Assembly: GCA_026391315.1 (NCBI GenBank)
Contig: JAPLDT010000050.1
Location: 1 to 48,486, forward strand
Source: Bacteroidia bacterium
Lineage (GTDB): Bacteria > Bacteroidota > Bacteroidia > Bacteroidales > Prolixibacteraceae
DNA: 48,486 nucleotides
Reading direction: 5' to 3'
The notes under the pieces were generated by a model. It was given only the letters and a program-made list of their open reading frames with translations. It did no database searches and was not told where the DNA came from. A program made the translations under genes and the position numbers. Shown here piece by piece: positions 41,481-48,486 of the stretch (position 1 is its first letter; each line of letters begins with the position of its first letter).

Positions 41481-43550
41481 TCAACATGACCTTTTCCCGT
41501 CGATATCCTTAAAGTCGATCTCAAATATTTCATTGTTATTTAAAGTAAGCTTCGCACCCAAGGCTGAGAAGGAAGATGTAACCTCCATGATTTTCAGTTC
41601 TTTGATGGGCGATAACTCTTCTTCCGTCCATTCGCTGTCATCCATTTTATGCAACATGACTGTTATCATCAACTCCATGGAAGGATTTTTTGCCAACCGC
41701 TTTTTATGGGCATAGATGACCGTGCTTTCGTCAGCCTCTGCATTCCGGTTTTGATGAACAACGCTCTCCAAACTGTCCCAACCCCGATAAATGATTAAAG
41801 CAATCCTCCTGCCTGGGATTGAAGCCGTTATCACTTTTTTGGTGCCATCTTCGAACTGATTGATAATAGCCTTTTGGCCATTCAAATGAGGCATACCAAA
41901 ATGGCCAAGGGTTAACTCATGCTCAAAGGCAAGCCTGGTGCGGTCGACTCTGATCACACCTCCCGGGATGGTTATTTCGGCAAGGTCGATGATATAGCCA
42001 ACCCCGTTGTTTGGCGGTTTCCGCATGATGGCCTGCCTGTACAGCACATCCTTCCGCACGCCGTTGTATAGCATACTCTGGGAGGTTGTATAAACGCTGT
42101 TTTTTTCTGAATCATTGTCAATTTTCTGTCCGGTGAGATAGAAGTTTACGTCATCTCCCCTCAAATCCCTTGGATCCAGGCTGCGGAAACTATATTCCAT
42201 TGATGTTCCTCCCTTGGGATTATGGTCCTCCCACGGAAAATGGGTATTGTAGACCAGCTTGGAATAATTGGGATCATCGTAATAAACTTTCCCGGGAATG
42301 ATCTCAGATGTGCCTGTCTTACCGTGATTGACCAAAACAAGTCCCGGATTTTCCAAAACAATCTTGTTCGAATTGTTTCCCAGATTCTCCCACATTCCGT
42401 CGTTTTCCCTTGCTGTCCAGAAAGGTGAATCATCCGGCAATGCCAGACAGATAAATGGCAGGAACATCAGGAAAGGACTTCCTGCACAACTGTAGTTTTG
42501 AATCATGTACTCCTTTTGCCCATAAAATCCCAGGCTGGGAATATCATTGTAATAGAATTCTTCCCTGGTAACAAATTGAAGCAGGGAACCGGAACAAAGC
42601 CGTCTTGCCCAACCTGCATCAAGCTCTGTTTTCTCCTTCAGCATGAAAGCTACCGGGAAGGCGCCTGAAACCCATGTCCGGTAACAAATACTTCTGGACC
42701 ACATGTTGATATACCCGTTTCGTGCAAAAAAACCTGTGACAGATTCCATCAATTTTCGGGCTGATTTTTCGATTATCTCGGCAATTTCAGGATAATATTT
42801 GTCACCAAATGTCCTGTTCCAGATGGTTGTATAGACAATAAAAAGGCTGATTGAGTAGTAATTATAGGTCTGCTCCAAATACCACCCATCTCCCGAATGA
42901 TAGGATACTACCCATAAAAGATGACTTTTCAATAGGTCATCATCAATTTGGTAACCATACTTCTTTAGAAATGAAAGTGCACAGATATTAAAAATGCGCC
43001 AATTGTTCTGGGTGGTTCTGTGGTGGGCCCATTTTGAAATGGTAATGACCATTTCATCTTTCTGCTTTTCGGAATATTGGGGCCAGATCGTGCCGGGCAA
43101 CAGGAGCAATGTTTTGAACAATCCGCCAAACTCGCAGGTAAACTGGTAATTGGAGTCGGGCAATTCTTCAGGCAATGGGAGTGAATTTGCGTGCCCGGGA
43201 GTGAAGGCATTGTAAAATTGCAGGCAGTAATAATCCCTCAATTTGATATTGTTAATAGTAGTTTCCGGATCAATGTGGATGAGCGGACCTGCCAGTGTGA
43301 ATGTTCTTTCCAGCGCTTCAAATTGAGCGGAACGATAGCGCCAATCAGGAGCTCCGGGCTGTGGATAGGTTTTACCGGGAACTGCCGGAAAGTTTAATGG
43401 GGTTTCAATGGATTCAACATGCTTAAAGGCCCTTTCCAAAAGATACTTAGCCAACTCGATGTAGTGTTTTTTTGACATCCCTGTAAATGGACTCAAATCA
43501 ATGTCGGGGTTTATAACTTCAAAGACTTTATTCATTACTATTTTATCCAT
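41481..43550 (-). CDS. DUF2264 family protein
   Basis: 689 residues, no clear signal peptide. The N-terminal DUF2264 domain (about 15-400) is an alpha/alpha-toroid type with PGAPDWRYRSAQFEALERTF, NNWRIFNICALSFLKKYG and MWSRSICYRTWVSGAFP. The rest is beta-rich. The family is linked to processing of unsaturated or acidic sugars by analogy with toroid lyases, but no activity is proven to my knowledge. It is last in a minus-strand set after an MFS carrier. A perfect palindrome lies just upstream and matching repeats bracket the gene, so it may have arrived as a unit. Confidence 0.88.
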   Translation of the reverse strand: MDKIVMNKVFEVINPDIDLSPFTGMSKKHYIELAKYLLERAFKHVESIETPLNFPAVPGKTYPQPGAPDWRYRSAQFEALERTFTLAGPLIHIDPETTINNIKLRDYYCLQFYNAFTPGHANSLPLPEELPDSNYQFTCEFGGLFKTLLLLPGTIWPQYSEKQKDEMVITISKWAHHRTTQNNWRIFNICALSFLKKYGYQIDDDLLKSHLLWVVSYHSGDGWYLEQTYNYYSISLFIVYTTIWNRTFGDKYYPEIAEIIEKSARKLMESVTGFFARNGYINMWSRSICYRTWVSGAFPVAFMLKEKTELDAGWARRLCSGSLLQFVTREEFYYNDIPSLGFYGQKEYMIQNYSCAGSPFLMFLPFICLALPDDSPFWTARENDGMWENLGNNSNKIVLENPGLVLVNHGKTGTSEIIPGKVYYDDPNYSKLVYNTHFPWEDHNPKGGTSMEYSFRSLDPRDLRGDDVNFYLTGQKIDNDSEKNSVYTTSQSMLYNGVRKDVLYRQAIMRKPPNNGVGYIIDLAEITIPGGVIRVDRTRLAFEHELTLGHFGMPHLNGQKAIINQFEDGTKKVITASIPGRRIALIIYRGWDSLESVVHQNRNAEADESTVIYAHKKRLAKNPSMELMITVMLHKMDDSEWTEEELSPIKELKIMEVTSSFSALGAKLTLNNNEIFEIDFKDIDGKRSC

Positions 43551-43566
43551 TAATTAATTGTTAGAA

Positions 43567-43641
43567 TAACGTGAGTTCGATGTAAGAAAGGGTGAAATAT
43601 TCCTACATATTTTTACCCTTTCTTACATCGAACTCACGTTA
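43567..43641. repeat. Perfect 27-bp inverted repeat upstream of DUF2264
   Basis: The arms 43567-43593 and 43615-43641 match over all 27 bp (outer TAACGTGAGTTCGATG, inner GAAAGGGT/ACCCTTTC), with a 21-nt loop. It lies between the MFS gene and DUF2264 and could stop or weaken transcription. Its outer end is shared with the repeat at 41212. Confidence 0.92.
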
Positions 43642-43653
43642 ATTACTTAAAAA

Positions 43654-44919
43654 TTATTCCCCGACAACCGCCTTTTCAGGTTTCATAAAAAGCCAGATCA
43701 CTGTTGCCATCAAGGATAGTCCGGAACATAAATAAAAAAAAGTCTCGTGACCTCCGGTCCATTTAAAAATATAAGGAAAGGCAATTATTGTAACAAATGC
43801 CCCGAGGTTTCCTGCCATATTCATCGTTCCGGAAACAACCCCTGAGTTTTCCTTCCCAATATCTATACAAAATGCCCATGATGGACTTATAGTCATATCA
43901 GCCCCGAATATCGCAACTGATAAAGCAAATATAGATGCTTCGGGTGATTTGACCACCGAAAGTAATAGTATTCCTGACGCAGCCAGTAAAAAACCGATAA
44001 TTGCAGGTAATTGCCTTGAAAGTTTCGGTTTTCCCTTTTTATAGATAAAATCTACCATAATACCTGAAATCCAGTTACCTGCAGCACCAAAGATTAACGG
44101 TATCATTGCATAAAACCCGGTTTTGACACCATCAAGCATAAACCTTTCCTGAAGGTATGGGTACATCCATGTCAGGGTAAAATAAAAAGTGAAATTGCTG
44201 CAGGTATACTGAATCATAGCCAGCCAGACATTACCTGACCGTAAAATATTTGAAAAGGTAAGTTTTTTCGGTTCTGATCTTCCGGATTTTTGCCGGTTCC
44301 TTATGATGAACTCTTTTTCAGATTGATTGAGTAATTTTGATTCTTCGGGAGTATTTGTGAAGAGAAAGTACCAAAGCAGGGCAAAAACAATACCTATTAT
44401 ACCGAAGAAGACGAAGGTGTTACGCCATCCTATCAGACTTAACATACAAGCGACCAGAGGCATCGCAAAGGCAGCCCCCAGTCTTGATCCTGAAAAATTA
44501 ATACCTTGGACTATGCCTCTTTCACTCATAGGGAACCAGCTATAAACCACTTTTGCCAAACTTGGGAAAGCTCCTGCCTCACCGGCTCCGAATAGGAACC
44601 TTATTATAAGCATGGATGCATAGTTCCAGGTTGCGCCTGTAAGTGAAGTCAATAATGACCAGATGGTAACTATCCCCGCTAATACACTTTTGGGCCCCTT
44701 GTTATCTGCTAATTTACCTGAAGGAAACTGAAATAGGGCATACCCAAGAGTGAATATTGCCATTATCCATCCAAAATCTGTGGGGCCGAAGTTCAGATCC
44801 TTTGAAATTGGTACTTTTGCGGTGGAGATGCAAGCTCTGTCGACATAAAGCAGGACAGTAAGTAAAAAGGTGAAAAACAGTAATATAAAACGTACAGGAA
44901 AGAAGGTCTTCTTAATCAT
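43654..44919 (-). CDS. MFS transporter, anion:cation symporter type
   Basis: 421 residues with twelve TM segments. Family landmarks: a first helix with LLYVDRACIS, the motif DFGWIMAIFTLGYALFQFPS, GKLADNKGPKSVLAG and the RFLFGAGEAGAFPSLAKVV stretch typical of the ACS group (ExuT/GudP-like carriers of organic and sugar acids). The substrate is therefore likely an organic or sugar acid. It follows the BKACE gene by 27 bp and precedes DUF2264. The last helix ends in VIWLFMKPEK. Confidence 0.92.
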   Translation of the reverse strand: MIKKTFFPVRFILLFFTFLLTVLLYVDRACISTAKVPISKDLNFGPTDFGWIMAIFTLGYALFQFPSGKLADNKGPKSVLAGIVTIWSLLTSLTGATWNYASMLIIRFLFGAGEAGAFPSLAKVVYSWFPMSERGIVQGINFSGSRLGAAFAMPLVACMLSLIGWRNTFVFFGIIGIVFALLWYFLFTNTPEESKLLNQSEKEFIIRNRQKSGRSEPKKLTFSNILRSGNVWLAMIQYTCSNFTFYFTLTWMYPYLQERFMLDGVKTGFYAMIPLIFGAAGNWISGIMVDFIYKKGKPKLSRQLPAIIGFLLAASGILLLSVVKSPEASIFALSVAIFGADMTISPSWAFCIDIGKENSGVVSGTMNMAGNLGAFVTIIAFPYIFKWTGGHETFFYLCSGLSLMATVIWLFMKPEKAVVGE

Positions 44920-44946
44920 ATTCCAATTTTTACTTATTAGGCTCTT

Positions 44947-45753
44947 CTATTTCAACAAAATATCCCTTGCTTCATTTGTAGTAGCAATTGAAAAACCCGC
45001 CGATTCAAGTTCTGCACGCAAAGCCCGGACAAGTTCCGCATTATTTGAAGCAACTTTCCCATTATATCGATAAGAGTCTTCAAAACCAACTCGCAATATT
45101 CTTGCGCCTGCCCGAGCGGCTTCGATATGATTAGTAAAGCTGGTACTACCTATTAAAAGTGCACCCCAATTACTATTTTGAGGTACTTTTTCTATTAAAT
45201 ATGCTAATATAGATGGATGAAAGGGCATTCCCCATTTAACATCAAAAATAAAACTAAAATTACAAGGAGTCGAAATCAATCCTTCATTGATAAGGTGTAT
45301 GGCAGTTTCCATGTTTCCACTATCAAATATTTCCAACGAAGGTTTTACTCCCCTTTCTGAAAGTGCTTTTATCCAAAAACGAACATCCTTAAGACTGTTT
45401 TTATATACTTCGTCGCCAAAATTCAATGAGCCAATATTTAATGAACCCATTTGCGCATGAGGGTTTTCAGTAGGTAGTATTCTTTCAGCAGCAATAAATT
45501 CAGAAAGTCCACCTGTTGAAGCTTCGAGAATTATATCGCACGAATCTTTTATTGTCTGAACGGCTTTATTAAATGCAGTTAAATCGGTTGTTAATTTTCC
45601 TTCTTCATCCCTAGCATGCATGTGAACAACTACCGCTCCTGCTTTAGCACAACGAATTACATCTGCAGCAATATCCTTCGATTGTACCAGGTTATTTTCG
45701 CCCTTACCCCAACCACCGGTAGGAGCTAATGCTATAATAATCTTCCTTTTCAT
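44947..45753 (-). CDS. BKACE (DUF849) beta-keto acid cleavage enzyme
   Basis: 268 residues forming a TIM barrel. The metal ligands H44 and H46 lie in VVVHMHARDEEG, and the later strand ILRVGFEDS holds the Arg and Glu that are part of the active site. Other typical parts are ALAPTGGWGKG and EASTGGLSEF. The family joins a beta-keto acid with acetyl-CoA to give acetoacetate and a new CoA ester; members differ in substrate. Its gene follows the transaldolase-like gene by 85 bp and precedes an organic-acid-type carrier. Confidence 0.92.
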   Translation of the reverse strand: MKRKIIIALAPTGGWGKGENNLVQSKDIAADVIRCAKAGAVVVHMHARDEEGKLTTDLTAFNKAVQTIKDSCDIILEASTGGLSEFIAAERILPTENPHAQMGSLNIGSLNFGDEVYKNSLKDVRFWIKALSERGVKPSLEIFDSGNMETAIHLINEGLISTPCNFSFIFDVKWGMPFHPSILAYLIEKVPQNSNWGALLIGSTSFTNHIEAARAGARILRVGFEDSYRYNGKVASNNAELVRALRAELESAGFSIATTNEARDILLK

Positions 45754-45838
45754 GTGTTTATAATTTGTCTTTCAATTGCCACATGGAACTCGCCGATAAT
45801 CATTTTCCTGTGTGACAAATAATTTGCCATGGCTCGTT

Positions 45839-46888
45839 TCATATACTCTTCTTTGTTTCATTAATAAGTTTAAGTGAATCTTTCCAGGCAGTAAGAAACA
45901 TACTTCTGAAAAGTTCTACAGGACCGAATTCTTCGTATTCGTCAACGGTTAGACCGTTTTCCATGTAACCGCGCTTAAACTCAACGATATTTTCCATCAG
46001 GGCATCGATTACCTGCATTGAAACTGGATTGTGTATCCGCGATATGACGGGAGGATCCTGCGCAAGTAATGTATCGGCAGTTCCTTTCCAGTTAATGGTA
46101 AGACAAACATCTCCCCCCACCAACTCGGTAAAGTGGTGCAGACCCCTAATGCCTCCGCCGATAAAGCCCATTTTGGAGCTGCGGTCTTTCATCATATAAT
46201 ACACTTTGCGTGCTACAATTAACCCTGCCTGGTAAAGATAATCGTGAAGAATATCAATTTTATTCTCTTTAACCCAGTTTTCCAGATATTCATCATAGAT
46301 ACCAGCGATATGCGAAATATAGGAGACGGGGTATTTCCCGGTCTTTTGTGTAACTTGTTCATATATGTCCATTACAGCTCGTGCCTGACTTACACCCATT
46401 ACCTCAGTGGCATTGAGGGGTGTATTTTCTTCGAGCAACACTTTCATGGCTTGCAAGCCAGCTTTGGTTGCTGGAATTTTTATCATAATATTGGGACTCA
46501 TCGCCCGGTTTTTCCGCCCCTCATCGATAATGACCTGTGCGTCATCTTCATGAACCGGATCGCCTTGTATACTGACATACCCTTCAAAACCGTGGCTTTT
46601 TTCCCATATAGGCATAAATACCCTGGCAACCCCTGCTACTAGCTTTCGTTGCAATATGCATTCTACTTCGTTGTCATACTGAGTTTCTTTCAGCGTTTCT
46701 TTCAGTAGATTTTTCGCATAATTGCTTTCTGTAGGATGAGTAAGCATTTTCCAAACATAGGCTGGATTTTGGGTGCACCCTGTAGCACCGGCATCAATGG
46801 CCATTTGCGCCTCGTCCCTTGATACGTTATTTATCCAGAATCGTGTGGGTGTCAGCGCTGTAACTCTGTGGAAGTAACCTGTCTTCAT
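45839..46888 (-). CDS. Transaldolase-family enzyme
   Basis: 349 residues. The Schiff-base lysine is K137 in SPNIMIKIPATKAG. Asp in TRFWINNVSRD is shifted from the usual xDxAN position, and NP in CTQNPAYVW matches the TSNP motif with Gln. GGGIRGLHHFTELVGGDV near the C terminus is unlike ordinary transaldolase. It likely performs an aldol cleavage or transfer in this pathway, not in the pentose-phosphate route. It lies between the M24-like and BKACE genes. Confidence 0.85.
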   Translation of the reverse strand: MKTGYFHRVTALTPTRFWINNVSRDEAQMAIDAGATGCTQNPAYVWKMLTHPTESNYAKNLLKETLKETQYDNEVECILQRKLVAGVARVFMPIWEKSHGFEGYVSIQGDPVHEDDAQVIIDEGRKNRAMSPNIMIKIPATKAGLQAMKVLLEENTPLNATEVMGVSQARAVMDIYEQVTQKTGKYPVSYISHIAGIYDEYLENWVKENKIDILHDYLYQAGLIVARKVYYMMKDRSSKMGFIGGGIRGLHHFTELVGGDVCLTINWKGTADTLLAQDPPVISRIHNPVSMQVIDALMENIVEFKRGYMENGLTVDEYEEFGPVELFRSMFLTAWKDSLKLINETKKSI

Positions 46889-46914
46889 ATGTTTATAATT
46901 TGTTTTTTAACATT

Positions 46915-48315
46915 TTAAGTATCCAATGAAAAAACTTGATTAGGGTTTAAAAAGAAGGGTGGCACAATCCCTGGAATATTGGACAATGGCAATATTTCAT
47001 CGGGTAATTCAAAACCTAATTTATCTGTCATAAAAATGCGGCGGCTCATACATCTTTCATAGACTGTCGGAAATTTAGACTGCAATTCCATTCTCAGGGT
47101 CAGATCTGCAATTATTATTCCATCCTCCATCCGGGTAGAAAAGTATTTCTTTGATTTGGGGATTACATCAACCTGAAAATACATACCCGATTGAATTTCT
47201 ATTTCTGATCCCTTATAAATAGGAGAACTTAACCATTCGTCAAAATGGATCAGATGGCCTGGATTTAGAAAAATACCAAATTCTTCAAAAGGTAAGGAAT
47301 CATCAATCAATTGAGCAATTACTTTCCCTTTTACCCCTATCTTAAGATTTTTATACCATTCGCCTATTGACGAAAAATAGGGCCCGGCAAAATTGTCCAC
47401 ATATCCCTGGGCATGATCTGGCAGATCATTTTCGTTTTCAGCTATCCACCCGGCCCTGCAGCAATTACTGCCCCAGTAACCTATATTGGTTGAGAACGGG
47501 TCACCTTTTTTAATTATATAACCTTCCGGGTTTGCTAAACCAATATGTTTATTCCCACCAGAGGTCATTCCGATATGACAATTCAATGGATAACCCGAAT
47601 AATTGTAGTACCGGATCAATTCAAAATCAGTTTTCCCCACCTCAATATTAAACAAGAGGTTTTTCATTCCCTCCGATGCCATCACGCCGGAAAATTCGAA
47701 TAATGCTATTTCAGAAGCAGAACATCTTGACCGAAGGCCACTTTCAGGATGCATAAAAATATGGGTGGAATTAATTACATTTTTATATTTACTTACTTCC
47801 CTTAGCGTATCAACAATAAAACTGGGAATCTCGATAGCATGGGCCGGAGCATGATGTTCAATTTCAGAAAAATATTTCCATCCTACACAACCTATCCTCG
47901 ATTGTGAATTAATACCTTCTGAAATAAAAATATCTTTTAACTGGCGGCTGCTGTCCTTTGGTTGATTTAATAATGAAAATGGTTGATAACGTTCACATCT
48001 CAATCTGTTTCCAATATATAGAGGACTAGCTATAAACCGGCTAACGCATTCATTTCCTACCAATATTATCGGATCATCATGCAAATTTAGAATCAATAGC
48101 GCCTCTTCAAATTTTGGTTCATAGTTCAACAGGTACTTCAGATTGGCAAAATGTTCCCTGTCACCATATACAACCAGATGGGTCAGATTGTTCTTATCCA
48201 TCATTTCGCGCGTTTTTGAAATGCGCTCAATTAATTCGTTCAAACTAAACTGAATTGGGCTGACATTTTTACCAAACTCAGGCCACTCAATCTCTTTTAA
48301 TCTTGCCTTTTTCAT
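46915..48315 (-). CDS. M24 (creatinase/prolidase)-fold protein with metal ligands lost
   Basis: 466 residues. The N-terminal creatinase-like domain begins about residue 28 (ISKTREMMDKNNLTHLVVYG). In the C-terminal pita-bread domain the two Asp ligands appear replaced (usual IDxG reads TNIG; usual SDxTR reads SNCCRAG). The His survives in NPGHLIHFDEW, the first Glu reads Asp (YFQVDVIP), and the last Glu remains in RMEDGIII. So it is probably not a metallopeptidase; metal-free creatinase of the same fold hydrolyses a C-N bond and is the better model. It is first in the minus-strand set. Confidence 0.8.
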   Translation of the reverse strand: MKKARLKEIEWPEFGKNVSPIQFSLNELIERISKTREMMDKNNLTHLVVYGDREHFANLKYLLNYEPKFEEALLILNLHDDPIILVGNECVSRFIASPLYIGNRLRCERYQPFSLLNQPKDSSRQLKDIFISEGINSQSRIGCVGWKYFSEIEHHAPAHAIEIPSFIVDTLREVSKYKNVINSTHIFMHPESGLRSRCSASEIALFEFSGVMASEGMKNLLFNIEVGKTDFELIRYYNYSGYPLNCHIGMTSGGNKHIGLANPEGYIIKKGDPFSTNIGYWGSNCCRAGWIAENENDLPDHAQGYVDNFAGPYFSSIGEWYKNLKIGVKGKVIAQLIDDSLPFEEFGIFLNPGHLIHFDEWLSSPIYKGSEIEIQSGMYFQVDVIPKSKKYFSTRMEDGIIIADLTLRMELQSKFPTVYERCMSRRIFMTDKLGFELPDEILPLSNIPGIVPPFFLNPNQVFSLDT

Positions 48316-48486
48316 GCTTCATCCTTTTGAAATAATTTGTTTTGTTATTATAGGGAGGTTCTAAAAATTCATTTTTTAAAAATTATTTGAAAAGTGGGGC
48401 AGTATAATTTCTGACCTCGATTGATTCAATCTTAGCTCCGGTTAATTTGATCGAAAAAACGCTAAAAAGAATTGCTCTGATTCCGT
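48316..48486. other. Upstream region of the M24-like gene, partial
   Basis: A+T-rich stretch that should carry the promoter of the minus-strand operon. I see no TAnnTTTG box with partner and no copy of the GntR palindrome. The window ends here. Confidence 0.4.

Noticed and set aside
41236-41487. 83-codon minus-strand frame overlapping the DUF2264 stop
   Set aside because: It overlaps the stop in the TCATGTTGA arrangement that coupled genes can show, but the product has no recognisable feature and the stretch is repeat-bordered. Left uncalled.

Overview
The window reads as chromosomal DNA of a member of the Bacteroidota (Bacteroidia-like). The evidence is a SusC/SusD pair driven by a FecI-type sigma factor and a FecR anti-sigma factor, a ccoN-ccoO fusion inside a cbb3 oxidase operon, DUF4294, DUF4236 and GxxExxY families, and promoters of the TTTG-N18..22-TAnnTTTG type. 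Genus and species cannot be read from it.

Layout. 0.5-2.6 kb: an A+T-rich pair (a PD-(D/E)XK-like protein and a small two-TM coiled-coil protein) beside tRNA-Gln and tRNA-Lys. 3.0-3.8 kb: a higBA toxin-antitoxin operon with a consensus promoter. 3.9-11.1 kb: sigma factor, anti-sigma factor, SusC with STN domain, SusD. 11.2-14.7 kb, opposite strand: exported amidase, exported enolase-superfamily enzyme, XRE regulator. 14.8-15.3 kb: a GxxExxY PD-(D/E)XK gene held between two palindromic elements. 15.4-23.9 kb: the cytochrome cbb3 operon ccoS-ccoNO-ccoQ-ccoP-ccoG-fixH-TauE-like-ccoI; ccoS is only 53 codons. 24.3-27.8 kb: a GNAT-like gene broken by a 10-bp tandem duplication, then a GH3 glycosidase. 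28.0-28.5 kb: yefM-yoeB. 28.6-31.3 kb: lipoprotein, DinD, DUF4236 protein. 31.7-32.05 kb: an internally deleted REP-associated transposase between inverted REPs. 32.1-37.1 kb: RNA methyltransferase, arginine deiminase, DUF4294 protein, degenerate Gfo/Idh/MocA-like protein, Pcm, MBL-fold hydrolase. 37.5-38.3 kb: an SGNH hydrolase pseudogene that lost its GTND block. 38.4-48.3 kb: a catabolic-looking island (GntR regulator, Asp/Glu-racemase-fold enzyme, class-C serine hydrolase; on the other strand an M24-like protein, transaldolase-like enzyme, BKACE/DUF849 enzyme, MFS carrier and DUF2264 protein).

Two things stand out. First, five intergenic palindromes between 12.8 and 19.4 kb have unrelated sequences but one build: each arm is a run of degenerate 9-bp units, and two of them bracket the GxxExxY nuclease so closely that one supplies its stop codon. 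They may be a mobile palindrome family served by that nuclease. Second, the 38.4-48.3 kb island combines families that do not form any pathway I can name, including an M24 protein lacking most metal ligands and a racemase-fold protein lacking its second cysteine. The regulator has a perfect 12-bp inverted repeat touching its start codon.

The window also shows several stages of gene decay and element loss: a tandem-duplication frameshift, a short deletion that removes a catalytic block, and a transposase reduced to its two ends. All functions are assigned by reading motifs; no database search was possible.
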